Numbered from the stretch's first letter, positions 13,301-24,970 are shown. The stretch is DNA of 64,000 nt from Lycocorax pyrrhopterus obiensis (GCA_014706295.1 JACSVZ010000037.1:4960001-5024000); one strand, 5' to 3'. Numbers and translations: made by a program. Notes: generated by a model from the letters alone, not told the origin.

Positions 13301-15117
13301 GGGAGATTCCAGCTACACAGTTTGCTTTGTTCTCCTAAGGCCATTACTTGTAAGCAGCCTGCACAAGGCGTGAGGGTTTGTACCCACCCTGGGTAATACA
13401 CAGCACAACACGGTGTGGCCGGAGACCACACAAAGGACGGTCAAACCCCTCTCCCCACTCTCGGGAACGGAAGAGGCCCTTCACATCAGTGTGGTAAGAG
13501 GGAATGGGTCCTGGAGAATCCTTTTCATACTTAACTACCAAGTCAGCTCTCTGACCAATCCTACAGATTGTCTGAAATGAAAAGCAGCTTCACGAAGTCC
13601 ACATTCTCCGGTCCAGGGCAGGTCTCCAGAGAGTCCAGCCATCCTCACTGCTCTGAGATGCTGCAATTTTGATAAACCTCCAACTCCAAAGAAACAAAAT
13701 TTGTCTAACACAGCATAACTTTGAAAATCCAAGCCTCAGGCTTGAAGTGTCCAAGGAAGTTTTAAAATTATTTCTTAGTGACATCATTTCAATCTCCATT
13801 CAAACATCAGAGGCAGCTACTAGCCCTCACATGAAAGACAGGTACTAGAAGTCTCAATTCCCTCACTAACGTCTCATCATTTAAGATCCAATGCTGCTTG
13901 GCCTCCACGGCCAGTGAGAAATTATAGGGAAAAGTAACTTTGCTGGCTTTTGCAGTCAGGTCATGGTTTTACATCCCGGAGTACATCTAGCCCAAAATTT
14001 CCCAAAGGAAGAGAGGCCACCATCTCCTTGCTGGCCAAGTCAGTTTTGGGATAACAAGCATATGGTATCAAAAGGCTCCCACCTTCCAAGAGCCCTGAGG
14101 GGTTCCCTGAGGAGCACGGCCTGGAGGGAAGTGAGCTGAAAACAGTTCTCTTCTTTCTCTTGAGACACCAGGGCTCTGCCTTCTCCTCACTCCAGAGTTG
14201 CTGCTTTAGGTTGCTTCATGTTGCTACTTTCCTTTTAGGAGCCCACAATGAAAAGCCAGAAATCTGGGGATTCCTCCTAGCAGAAGAGAGGTAATTCCCA
14301 GCAATGCTGCCTGCCCTCCACAGCTCTCCCGTGATTTCTACCTACAGCCTAAAAGGCATCCCCCACTGCTCCCAGGTGAGCAGCTCCCACCCACTCCCCA
14401 GCCCACAGTCACTGCTGGCAGTGGCTGCTGTGGAGCAGAGACCTGGCTATCCCGTTTCCATGGAATCTGACCTTCTCCTGGAGGCTGCAGCAATACGGCC
14501 TTCCATAAACAGGTATTTCTACCTAGCAAAGCCTCAAACCAGTGTCACAGTACTCTAGGTTGTGCTGGCTCAGGTAGCTGGCTGTGCATACCTCGGTGTA
14601 GCACGTGGAACAGTCAGTTCTACTTTAGGAACTGTGCAGAGCCATGGCTCTGCAGGGGAGCAGCGCAGCCGACACCAGAAAGAGCAGGTACCTTGGCAAG
14701 TGCCACGGTAGAGCTGTTACAAACTTTGGGGTCCACCAGCATCATCAGAACTAAACAGAAACAGCAAGCTACAAATTTTGCCAGACAGTCACAGCCCTGT
14801 AAGAAAATACAGTAAAAAATACACTCTAATTTCGAGTGCTTTTGTCCGCTTGCAACTCTGCCTTAGCAGCACAGCAATGGGGAGAGCAGCACACTGGTGG
14901 CAGTGACACTGTCCTGAGTGTCAGCAGACTCCAAGAGAGCAGGGTAGAATGCTGTGGGATGCTGTAGGACACTTTGTTGGCAGTCAGGCCCCTGCAGAGG
15001 TTGGGCACTGAGCCGGGTGTCACCACACTGTGCACAGGCTCCTGTGACCCTTCTGTCTCCCTGGCACGGCCCGTCTCGTCTCACTGAGTGCTGCTCGCCC
15101 TCCCTCCCTCCCTCCCA
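10334..15117. other. Non-coding stretch, no recognised gene
   Basis: About 4.8 kb with no supported exon, CpG island or recognisable repeat. Small T/C-rich strips occur near 12760-12850. A CCCTCC repeat lies at the right edge (about 15098-15116). Open frames overlap on both strands. Confidence 0.5.
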
Positions 15118-15262
15118 ATGCGCACATGGCTTTAATGTTTTTATTACCTGTTTGACTCGCTGCCTTATTGCTTCTCCTCTTAATGGGGCTGTAACCGTGG
15201 AAACGAGGAATAAACGGCCACCAGAAAATGAGATGATTAAACAGGTCACCCTGGCAAAACAA
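15118..15262. promoter_or_regulatory. Candidate regulatory element
   Basis: Follows the CCCTCC strip directly. It contains GGCTTTAATG, TTTTTATTACC, TCTTAATGGGG, GAATAAACGG and GATGATTAAACAGG, a run of homeodomain/Fox-like cores in under 150 bases. The texture is enhancer-like, but there is no comparative evidence. Confidence 0.4.
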
Positions 15263-16409
15263 ACTCCGTGTTCACACAGCCCAGGCTGTGTGTGCAGTTT
15301 CTGTCCAGGGAAATGCGGGTGGGAGAGAGTGGAAGGGCTGGACCAGGCTCCTGGAAGGAGCACACCAGTGAGAGGTGCCTCCTCTGAGAAGGGTGGTCTC
15401 TGCCCAGGAGGGATGGTTCTGTGAGCCTCCCAGCAAAGACACGCAGAAAACGGCAAGGTTTGCTGAGGGAAGATGGAAAACAGCGAGGACAAGACACATT
15501 CATGTAACCGGGGAAAAAATAGCAACTATGAAGAGTATAAATAGGCTGGACTGAAAACAAAACACAAGTCTGAGACAAGTTGGTATCCTCTGTTGTCCCT
15601 GTCTCTGGCATTACCCATGCCTGCCTCGCGGCAACTCCCAAGGGAGCATAGAGGCTCTTCTGCTTGCAGTTCTCCAGCTCCCTGGGACACAGCTCCACCT
15701 CTCTCCACGTCCCTGCTGAACGGCCGAGCTGCGCTGGTGCTGCCCTGGCAAAGGCATGGCACTGTCCAGTTAAGCACGGCCAGGACCACAAGCAACGGAG
15801 GATCTCATGCAGCACAAACTTGGCTTTCCCAGAGCCAGCTGCGGCCTCTGTGCTCACAGCTCCTGTTCTGAAGCCATGTGGCTGGGAGGAAAGCAACAGG
15901 GCCATGACAGCCAGGAGGAAATGACCACAGCCCGGGCTGGTGTCCAGGCCTGAGCAGGTCACCTCCACCATAAGCCTCCTTGTGCCGGGGAGCGATGGTT
16001 GGTCCACATCAGCAAGACAAGGAGAAGGTGGGGGGGTCCATGTGTTTCCATACCCTGCTGGGTGCTAACATCTGAATGAGAGCCCTCAGTCAAGCTGACA
16101 GGTTCAGACCAAATGAGTTTCAGACCAAAATGTTGTTGAAAACAAAAATAAAACCCCAAAATATGCACACCGCAATCAAAAAAGCACAATCACAAACCAA
16201 CACTCAAAGCAGCGAGGATCCTGCCAGAATCCCCATCCTGTCCCAACCTGTCCAGACCCAGACTCATTGGGTGCTGGCAGTCTGCAAAGAGCAGACTTAC
16301 TCCACCAAGAGCAACAAATTCAGCAGAAGAAATTGGAACGGCAAAGCTTGGCGAGGTAGAGATGTGAGACAACTGCTTGGAGCACACAGGCGAGTGGTTG
16401 TGCTTTCTT

Positions 16410-16570
16410 TCAAAAAAACCAGCAGGTGGTTTATGAAAAGGGCCCTATTCTTTAGGGTAATTTGAGCCATATTTCATTGTTTGATAGAAAAATCCTAATA
16501 TTCATGACCTCCTTTAACTGGAAGAAGTTCGCTCATCTGAATATCAGCCCACAGACAAATGGGAAAATGA
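16410..16570. promoter_or_regulatory. Candidate regulatory element
   Basis: AT-rich block starting near an E-box-like CAGGTGG (16425-16431) and continuing with GGGTAATTTGAGCC, CATTGTTTGATAG, CCTAATATTCATGACC and GAATATCAGCCC. It lies immediately left of a polypurine tract. No exon or repeat is recognised. Confidence 0.4.
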
Positions 16571-16594
16571 AAAATAGAGTAAGACAATGGAACG

Positions 16595-16805
16595 GGGTGG
16601 GGGGGTAGAAGGAAAGGGAAAGCAAGACAGAATCAAAGACAGAATGGAAGTCCAGGAGAGTGACAAAGAGTGACAGGTCTGTGGGAATATGGAAAGGAAG
16701 GAGGACATAAAGGAAAGCTATTTAGTAAGATAGTGCAGCATAAAAAAAGGCTGAGAAAAGCAAGAGTGAGTGACAGAAAACACAGCAAGAGCAAGCAAAG
16801 GAGCT
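16595..16805 (+). repeat. Polypurine (GA-rich) tract
   Basis: A/G-rich plus strand with repeated AAAG, GACAGA and GGAA words. It is less pure than the tract at 9.75 kb. The opposing minus-strand open frame at 16633-16836 is Leu/Ser/Phe-rich by-product. Confidence 0.65.
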
Positions 16806-19800
16806 TTCCCTTAAAGTTTCCAAGTGCATGGATCAACTTTGCAGAGCCAGGATTCTTGTCCTACTGAGTTTCAGTTAAAAATATTCATATGCAGTCGAGA
16901 AGAAAAATCAGACCCCCCCTTCCCCAGCCTCTCTTTCCTCACCCTCTTCCAATCCGGTCCTCCTCTGCTAACATCTGCTGCCCGCCTTCGGGACATGCAG
17001 ATGGTAATTACTCCAAGAGCAGCTTCCTCTCCTTTCCCTGCTTGTAGAAGGCCACTTGAAAGAGAGCTTCGAGCCATGAAAAGATACCCCACACACCTTC
17101 ACACCGCATGGCCAGGAGAAGGGCATGTGGGAGCCAGGGCCATGCCCAGAGAACTTGATAACACAGGGTGGGAGGTGGGTGGGTGAAAAAGATGAAGACA
17201 TTTGTCTACAACACACACCAACAAAACATCCACCTGGCCCAAAGATGGGGGGCCCTGGGGAAAAGTTGGCTTGAGATGTGGAACTGCTTGTGCTCCTCCA
17301 GACAGGGGAAGGGGTGCTGGAGGAGAGGTGTGCTGGGGAAGCACAGGCAGTAGGAAGAGGAGGAGGGGGAGGAGGACGGCTGCCCTGGGCGAGGCAGCTC
17401 AGGGAGTGGATTCATACAGGCATGGAGCTGGCAAACACCAGGCGGAGAGGTGGAGCTGCTTTAATGAGAAGATGCTTCTATGACTCAGGCCTCAAAGGGA
17501 TTGGTACTTTATTATTTTATTTTTCCATAATAAATTATGCCCTGGGATGCCAGGTCCTGCCGGGTTTTTCTGGAAATACCAGACAAAAGCTGGTGTTGCT
17601 ACCTGGCTTTTGACAGTTTCCCAAGTATGGAAGCTGAAAGTTCCTGGTTCTTCCTGTGCTCTTCCCTGGCCCATCCAGTTCTGGGAGCAGGGCTGACACC
17701 ACTGCACCATTCCAACAGAACAGCCCAGCTGGAGTTCTTCACCTCCCAGCCAAGGTCCCGGAGAGGCCCCCTTGTAGGTCCATGACAACCCACCCTGGAC
17801 CCAGAGCTGCTCCCAGCCTATGGCGCTACGGCTGCTGCGATGCCGAAGGTGCCATGGGGCAGATGGGAGCAGGAGCTCCCAGGAAGCTCCCGGAAAGTGG
17901 GAGCGGGCTCAGCTCTCCCACACCCCAGGCACCCCACCCCAGCTGGAGGGAGGAGCGCTCCTGCCCGACCCCCCACACCCATCCATGGACAGCAGCCAGG
18001 CCTCATTCACTTATCTCCATCCCTGAGCGCCCAGCCCTGGCTCTGGGCTGCACAAGGGAGTATGATTATGCCCACTTTATAGATTAGGAGTTATTCATCC
18101 TACACCAAATCCTCAGACTCTGCCATGTCTCACAGACTTGTTCTGGAGCTCTTTGTTAGATTTAGGCTGAACTTGGCCCTAGTTCAGCTCAGAAACTCGT
18201 GTTACAAAAATCCCCTGTACAGCCGCCCGTCTGAGGCTGTGGACCAAGCTGACGCCAAGGCCATCGTTCCCCCCAGCAGCAGGAACAGTGGGGATTTCAC
18301 TGCAGAGTGGTGGGAGCACAGAGACACCCAACACACAGGGCAGAGACCATACTGGTGTTCTCTTGCTGCCAAGAAAGATCCACTCATGGCAACGATGATG
18401 CAAGTGCACAGAACCAGAGTCTTCACTGTGGCAATGTCTTGAGAGAGGAACCTGGGGAACAAGAAGTTCAGCACACCACCAACACAGGACACGTGAGCGT
18501 GCAGGAGCGTGGAGGTGGGTGAGTGTCTGGGGCAGATATGCATGTTCGGGACAGGGTGACGGGGATGTAGGTGTTGGGTGTGGGGGACACCTCCAGAAAT
18601 GCTCCAGCAGATCTTGGTGTTTTTACTGATTTCACAAGAGAGGCTCTGCTAAAATGTCACCTCTCCAAAGCAAAACATGAGCATGTTGGTGAATCATCAT
18701 TTCACACCCCAAAACCAGGAATGAGTGGCAAAGCTCTCTAGTGAGGCACCAAATCCTCAGGGGATTGTCATAAAATGCACCCAGTGACCTTAGTCTTCCC
18801 ATCCTTTTCCCTTGTATCTCCTGTTCTCCACCCTTTGCTTTCTCTTGCCAGCCTACATGGGTTGTTCAGCTTTTATTCCAAGCATGAAACTGCCTTAGGA
18901 CTGGAAGCTTTAAGCAGTTTCCCAGCCTCCAGAAATTTTCTGGTTTTGTTTCTCCATAGCAGAGCAAACAATTGCTTTGGTACCTAGCCACCACACCTAA
19001 CTCCCAAATGCAATGAGAACTTGGAATTCTTTGGGAAACTTATACAAGAACATATTTTACATGAGTGAAACGCATGCTTTTTGTCCACTGTAACTATGTT
19101 CACTATAACTATTCCTGAAAGGACTTGACAAACTGTTTTATTTTTTGGAATCACCACATGAAGAAAGATGGAAAGTCCCTTAAGAAAGGGATGAAGACTG
19201 GCACCAGGTTAACGCACTGGAAAGAGATGTTGACAGCTGGACTCAGCCTCTGAGAGCTCTACGGATGGGCGACAAAGGGCTCTACAGTTTGGGTGAGGGA
19301 AAAGCATCACCATCCCTTCTCCAAAACACACTCTGCTCCGCAGATAAAGCCTGTGCTTACATGGAACAGCAGTCTAGCCCCTCACCTGTGATCAGCGCTA
19401 CTGCCTGTTCCAACCAGCAGCTCCTGCCAGGGACCAGGAGCCCACCCACAAGAGCTGCACAAAGGAGATGAAGCCCCAGGGCACCAATCCCAGCTGTAGC
19501 CCTGCTCTGTGACCATCTGTCAGCCCAAAGATGGGCCCTGTCCAGAGAAGCTTTGCGTAGCCCCTGGGCTTTGCCCATCCAGGGACTGCCCTGTCACCCT
19601 GCGACATCCACCCTCTTGCAGCACCACAGTGACCTGGCCCAGCCCTTCACCCACCCGTGCCCCTCCAGCACCTGAGCACTGCACACCTTCTACATCCTCA
19701 ACTCAGTCCCTCCCGGCTGCTGTTCCAGCCTGTAGATCACTGGTCAAGCAGGAATGGGTATTGGAAACCAGCAAGGTTTTTTTCTGTCACCAGTTTCTGC

Positions 19801-20004
19801 CTCCATCTCCCCTGCGAGCCTTCAGAGAGGAAACAAGGAGCAACAAGGTCCCGGTCCAAGGGGCTCTCAATCCTCGAAATGGATTTTACCTGTCTCTGAA
19901 AGCTGCCTCCATCTCTCACCCCCCATTGCTTTCTCCCTAGGGAAATCAGTCTAAAAGGGGCTAATGGAACAATGTCCCTCTCTCTCCCCCCTTTCATTTT
20001 CTCT
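16806..20004. other. Non-coding stretch, no recognised gene
   Basis: Includes an AG-rich strip near 17350-17380 and a GC-rich patch near 17800-17980. A weak MIR-like phrase ('gattatgcccactttatagatta') lies at 18065-18088. No exon, CpG island or CR1 piece can be supported. Confidence 0.45.
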
Positions 20005-20222
20005 CTTTTTTTTTATTAGCATTTGTGGAATTTATTCCCAAACTCTCCTAATCTTTCGTACACAACCATTTGATTTGCATAACCCAGCCCCCTCTCATAA
20101 AAACTGGCTGCTAGTTTAATTAAAAAATGTAAATTTGCTGTCATCTCGGGGCCTAGTGAATTAGGACGACATCGGCATTTTTTATTGCTGAAGACGTCCA
20201 AATTGATCCAGTCCGCATTGAA
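20005..20222. promoter_or_regulatory. Candidate regulatory element with a perfect octamer
   Basis: AT-rich block with a perfect POU octamer ATTTGCAT at 20073-20080, plus TTTAATTAAAAAATG and TGAATTAGGACG homeodomain-like cores. It is bounded on the right by GC-rich sequence. Octamers bind POU-domain factors, and such blocks are common in enhancers of neural and other developmental genes. Function is inferred. Confidence 0.5.
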
Positions 20223-22139
20223 CCGGAGGGGAGGAGACGGTGCCGCGTGGGACTTTTGGCTGGAGGTTCTGCCCCTCCCCTGCTTCCAGCCAAGCCTCCT
20301 CTGCCCCCTCTTTGCTTTGCAAAGTGCAGCTGAGGACGAGGACATTGGTTCTCCCAAACCTCAGCTGGATCGGCTAGCACGGCCTCTGCAATGTCAGCAC
20401 TTCTGAGAACTGAGCCCTGGGTGGCACCTGAGCTCTCCAAACCTTGGGAACGGCTGCATCTTCAAACCCTTGGAGGGAAGGAAGGAGCCCAGGTGGAGGT
20501 GGGAGATGCAGCACAGGCAATGGTTATCTTCACCTACTATAGGACTTTACTTTCCAGATACTTTCAACCAACTTTTCAGAGGGCACCTAAATTGTAGGCT
20601 GCACAGCAGCCCAGGGGTATGAGTTGATGTCAGAGGGAGAGTCAAAGTGGCCACAAAGGCTCTCGTTGTGAGGACAGCCAAGTGCAAAAAGTGGGACAGA
20701 AAAGGCTGTGTAGGCAAAGCCCTGAGATAAATTCCAAGCTCAGATAGTACTTTCCAATTGCAGGAAAGAGGACTCAGGGTAGAAGCATGAACAGTTCAGG
20801 AAAACAGAAAGAGAAACTGATTATATGGAAACTGCACATTAAATATCTGATCCCCTCCAGTCCAGGTATCTGTACCATTCCCAGCCATTTTCAGTACAAA
20901 TTGCCTCTTCCCCTCTGGGACTCTGTGTCTCAGAGCCAAACAGTGTAGTACCTGCACACATTACCAGACCCCACTCTGTCAGCGGCAGACCTGGTTTAGA
21001 AGGACTCATAAGACCCAGCAGACAGAGTGCAGGTGAGGAAACAGGAGCTTATCTCAGAGATCAACTTTCCCATCTTTCTGCGAGTTATCTCTCTATAGTG
21101 CCAAAGCAGTAGAAACACTCCTATGGACTTCAAGCAGCTTTGAAGCATGTTCTCCAAGTAATAGCTGGGCGCTGCTTATTCCATGATGGGAAGGTTAATC
21201 CCTGCCCTGCTAAACCCTTCTCCCAAGGAACAATCTTCACTCAGTAGGCTTAAACCCTTGAATGCTTTCCACCCAACAAATATCTCATAGAACTACTGGA
21301 AAGGGACATGAACACCCAAACCAACTGCCTGGGAACCTTCTGCAGAACATGAGCTACGAATGACACCAACCTTGACTGAGCCAGTCTCTCCAAAAATCTG
21401 GTCAAAAAAGGTAAAAAAAAAAGTTGCCACCAGCCCAAAGAAGGTGTTTCTATCCACTAGGTGTTTCAAACAACAGCAGTGATTTGACAAAGACATAAAA
21501 TGACCCTCTGAGTGGGAAATTAGGTATTCCTCTGCCCATTTACCATAGGTGTCTTGGTCCTCATTCTGAGGTCAGTTCCTGTAATCTCATACCAAGGATA
21601 ATTAGGCTGGGGAACAGTTTCCCAAAGGAAGTGACAAGTGCTCAGTCAGACAAGGTATTTAAAACCAGATTTGCAGAAAGTCACACGTAAGGAACATCTT
21701 GCCACATTCCTGCGCAAATGGTCTCAGTCCACAAATTCTTTTCAGCCCTTAACCATTATTAACACTTCTGGCCCTAGAAGGTCCAGGCAAGGACTGACTG
21801 AGAAAGCCCTCAGCAAGACCAGACTGTCAGACCCTACATACCGAGTCCCTCTGGGAAAGAAACCCCTCTGGACTTGCCTCTGCCAGCTGGTAGCTCCTAT
21901 GAGCAGCCCTCGGGCACTGCCTCTGGAGAGTCACTGCCTGAGGGCTTGGAGAGAATTCAAGAGGCAGCGACTGAGGGAGATAGGCTAGCCCAAGTAGATA
22001 AGGGTTAGAGGTGGTGATTATGGGGCAGGTCTTTGCCCCAAGATCATGACAAGACGGGTTCACCCACACACAGACCGTAATGCTGACTTAAGGAGATCTC
22101 CCCGATCCTCATTTCCATGGCTTACTGCAGCCCCGGGTT
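20223..22139. other. Non-coding stretch, no recognised feature
   Basis: No supported exon, repeat or CpG island. Several short overlapping open frames lie on both strands, the longest being 116 codons at 21638-21988 without a recognisable domain. Confidence 0.5.
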
Positions 22140-22410
22140 CCCATGCCGGAGACCAAAACCCACGTGTTACCTGGGTGCAGCCGTGGCAAGGCTGAGCGCC
22201 CACAACACTTCCGAGGCGAAGGAGAGTCCCTTTTTTGGGTAGGGGAAGGCGTTGGCTGGGCAGCCCCTACTCGGGGGAGCCCCACGGGGCAGCGGGCAGG
22301 GCTCCAGCCGGCAGGGGGCACTGCAGGGTCGGGGCACAGCCCTGCCCGCCCAGGGCCACCCCGGCCCGAGTCATCCGGGCAGCTGCCACAGCTCCTCGAG
22401 ATGGAGATGG
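22140..22410. promoter_or_regulatory. Small CpG-enriched region around a CTCF-type motif
   Basis: CpG density is raised over about 270 bases relative to the flanks, with CGGGG, CCGG and CACGTG words. The CTCF-like motif at 22305-22323 lies inside it. It is too small and weak to call a classical promoter island. It may be an unmethylated insulator or distal element about 2 kb from the candidate first exon at 24.1 kb. Confidence 0.4.
22305..22323 (+). promoter_or_regulatory. CTCF-type binding motif
   Basis: The 19-base stretch agrees with the CTCF core consensus YGRCCASYAGRKGGCRSYR at all but about two positions. The invariant AGGGGGC core at 22313-22319 is intact. In vertebrates such sites anchor chromatin loops, and the orientation (here plus) determines loop direction. 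Confidence 0.6.
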
Positions 22411-22659
22411 GGGTAAATCACTGTTTATTGCTCTTTGAAGCATTTGCCCTCCTGCAGTTTCACCACATCCTTAACTCCTGGGCTGCCCACGCAGCATCCC
22501 AGCTTCTTGATCTAGAAGGGAGGCAGCCGCACGCCCACGGCTGGACCCAAGCAGAAGCCGGCATGTCGTGCTCACAGGTGGAAGTGGCTCCAGAGCCACT
22601 CGGTTCCTGATATCAATGGTAGAAATAAGTAAATAAATGGAATAAACGACGAAAAAATT

Positions 22660-22935
22660 ATCCTTTCACTCACAATATCAGAGTACATAGTTCAGGGCCA
22701 GTCAATCATCAACCAGTTTATTACCATCTTACTCCTTAATAAAAAAAACAACACACACACACACACACACACATACACTCTGACAGTAATTACTTGGACC
22801 ATGGCACATCGCCAGCACAGGCCTGTTTGGCTTATTACTGCCATTTGGTTTTTAAATGGCAGAGAATGGTTTACACCATTTTGGAGGAGCAGGTATAGTT
22901 GTGTTAGCTGGTACAGGGCCAAGGTGCTAGGACGT
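22660..22935. promoter_or_regulatory. Candidate regulatory element with two tandem hairpins
   Basis: AT-rich block carrying a CA microsatellite and, to its right, two consecutive inverted repeats. The first has 9-bp arms CTGCCATTT (22838-22846) and AAATGGCAG (22854-22862). The second has 6-bp arms AATGGT (22865-22870) and ACCATT (22875-22880). Homeodomain-type TAATTAC lies near 22788. Whether it acts as DNA or as RNA cannot be told from the sequence. Confidence 0.45.
22749..22773 (+). repeat. (CA)n microsatellite
   Basis: About twelve CA units directly after an A-run at 22741-22748. It is a simple repeat and probably length-polymorphic. Confidence 0.95.
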
Positions 22936-24124
22936 AGTCTCAAAGAGGGAGGTAACATGACCCAAGGGATTCCTACCAAACTCTGAATTTGCACATTTTG
23001 TCAAATCTAAATGAGACTCTGATCCAGACAGTCCAAGGATTGGAAAACCCACCAACACTTTGAGCCCCGCAGCTCCTGGTTGCACTCACACTCCAGCCTG
23101 ATGGAGACCTGTCCATTACCACACCCAGCAGGGCCACCAGCCCAACCCAGACCAGCCCAGCACCAGGCCAGACCCTACTCCCCATCCTGATACCTGATCA
23201 AAAACCAGTGGACAAGCCACAAAAAGCTACAACCAAAAACACACCCAACCCCAATACTAGGGCCTGTAATCTAAAACCAAAACATTGCCCCAGCCTAGCC
23301 ACCTTTCCTCCTACCTACATGATGTGAAGGGGTGGGGGAGGTCTTATACACCTCACATGGAAGGACAAAAACAAACCCATCCCAGATATGCCCAGGCTGA
23401 AAAAAAAAACCAAAAAACAACTCATTAAATGTAATAAGCAGCCTCTTCATCTGACACTGCCTTGTCCCAAATAAATTAAATTCCTTTTCATTTAGGCAGT
23501 ACAGGAACCTGACAAGCAACCTTTACCACCGAGACGCCAGAGCTCAGGAGGGGGAAAAAAATGAAAGAGAAAACAACCCACACAACTTACAACAAATACA
23601 AAGGCAGAATCATTTCAAAACCCCCATAAACTTCCCCTCCGCATCCTCTCACGGCCAGCCCGCTCCTCGCCCCGCTGCCCCGGCCCGCGGGGGCCGCGCT
23701 GCCGGGAAGGATCGACGGAGGGAGCGGAGCCCCCGGCTCACCTCGGCGGGGCCGAAGCGGCGGCGGGCGCGGGAGCAACTTCCGTAAAACAAGTGAAAGA
23801 AGCAAAGTGAAAGAGGCGGCAAGCCCGCCGCCGCACCGCACCGCACCTGGGGCCACCCCCGCGCCCCGCTCCGCCCGGCCCGCAGCTCTGCACCGCGCAC
23901 CCGCCAACAAAAGTTTCGGTGCGGCGGCGGCCCCGCGTCCGGAGAGACTGCGCTGCCCGCAGCGCCGGCCCCGCGGCCGCGGAGGAGCGGCCGGGGCGGA
24001 CAGCGCTCCCCTTCGCACCGCCCGGCGCGGGGGCACCGGCACCAGCGGCCGCACCGACCGGGGGCTCCGCCGAGAGGCGGGCGGGGGGCTGGGGGCAGCA
24101 AAAGGACAATTGTGCTGTACTTAC

Positions 24125-24173
24125 CATAGTCGGAGAGACGAAAGCCGAATTCACTTAAATAATCAACTTTCAT
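24125..24173 (-). CDS. Candidate first coding exon (partial, unidentified)
   Basis: On the minus strand an ATG at 24173-24171 opens a frame of 16 codons plus one base, MKVDYLSEFGFRLSDY, running into a consensus donor: the exon would end at 24125 and the intron begins GTAAGT at 24124-24119. The segment is AT-rich inside a CpG island, a contrast expected if it is under constraint. I see no pyrimidine tract plus AG acceptor just upstream, so a first exon fits better than an internal one. The peptide matches no protein I recognise. The ATG may instead lie in a 5' untranslated or non-coding RNA exon, and the transcription start is unknown. The other exons would lie at lower coordinates, perhaps outside the window. 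Splice donor confidence is higher than coding confidence. Confidence 0.35.
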
Positions 24174-24245
24174 AATACTTAATTAATACCTAATTGCAGC
24201 TGATTGCTCCCGAATAACAAGTTGTTTAAAGCACTGATGTCATTG
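24174..24245 (-). promoter_or_regulatory. AT-rich promoter-proximal block upstream of the candidate exon
   Basis: Immediately upstream (minus strand) of the candidate exon. It contains an E-box CAGCTG (24197-24202), a CRE-like TGATGTCA (24235-24242), and AT cores TTAATTAAT and TTTAAA. It is sharply different from the surrounding CpG-dense DNA. It is probably core promoter or 5' untranslated sequence of the minus-strand transcript. No start site can be assigned. Confidence 0.4.
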
Positions 24246-24378
24246 CCGTGCCGGTCCTCCCCGAGTCACTTTGGCAGCGGGGCCGGGGGCGGGCGCGCCG
24301 CCGCGGGGGGCGGTGACTGGCGGCCGGCGGACCCGCCCCTCGCCGGGCCCGCCGCCGGGGGCAGGTGCGGGGCCGGGA

Positions 24379-24411
24379 CGGGTTGGGTTGGGTTGGGTCG
24401 GGTAGGGGGGC
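24379..24411 (+). repeat. TTGGG-type G-tract repeat (G-quadruplex-prone)
   Basis: Consecutive GGG runs separated by TT, TC or TA, ending in a G6 run. At least four G-tracts with 2-base loops meet the usual G-quadruplex pattern. It lies about 205-240 bases upstream of the candidate minus-strand ATG. It resembles, but is not, the telomere repeat TTAGGG. Confidence 0.75.
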
Positions 24412-24970
24412 AGCGGCGGCAGGGTTACCTTGGACGGGCCCGGAGCGCGGCCTCCGCGCACCCCGCGGTGGTCCCGGCACGACGGGGAAGGAGCGCGGGG
24501 CTGCCCCGCACGCAGGGCCGCCCGCCGGGACCAGCCTGGCCGCGGTGCCCCGCTGCCATCGCTGCCGGCCGTCGCCGCCACCCGCCCCGCCTCCGCGGCG
24601 CTGGCTCCTCCGGCGGGGAGCGCGGCACCCACGCGTGGCCGCGGAAGCCCCGGAGCGGCGGGGACGGAGCCGCCGGCGCGGAGCAAACCGCGAGGGGATG
24701 GAGGGGGCTGTACGGGGCCGGACGAGCTGCACCGGTGCCCCGGGTACCGGGCACGGCAGGACCCGCGGGCAGGGGCACGGTGGGTTGTCCCGGCACCGCC
24801 GTCCGACGCGGGTCCGGGCTCGGCCATGCGGTGCGGAGCGCGCACCGAGGAGGACTGGAGCTCTCGGGGCACTGGTGGCCGCCACCTGCGGGTGTCACAA
24901 CCCTGGACGCATCTTGCCCAATGGCCCTCAGGAAGATCACGCCGCTCTACCCCTGAACGCCGGGCCCACG

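Larger units (their letters stand above)
23636..24970. promoter_or_regulatory. Large CpG island
   Basis: About 1.3 kb of very GC- and CpG-dense sequence, the largest in the window. It is interrupted at about 24105-24245 by an AT-rich block that contains a splice donor on the minus strand. CpG islands of this size usually mark promoters of developmental or housekeeping genes. Many 150-260 codon open frames on all strands here (for example 24204-24956 plus and 24240-25013 minus) are Arg/Pro/Ala/Gly-rich by-products of GC-rich DNA and should not be read as proteins. Confidence 0.85.

Noticed and set aside
15246..16007. 253-codon minus-strand open frame
   Set aside because: No recognisable family, overlapping frames in both strands, vertebrate-like genomic context where single-exon genes need stronger evidence.
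22749..22773. CRISPR-like repeat
   Set aside because: It is a plain CA microsatellite; no spacer-repeat array exists anywhere in the window.
24379..24411. Interstitial telomeric repeat
   Set aside because: The unit is TTGGG or TCGGG/TAGGG mixed, not TTAGGG in register, and only about 33 bases long.
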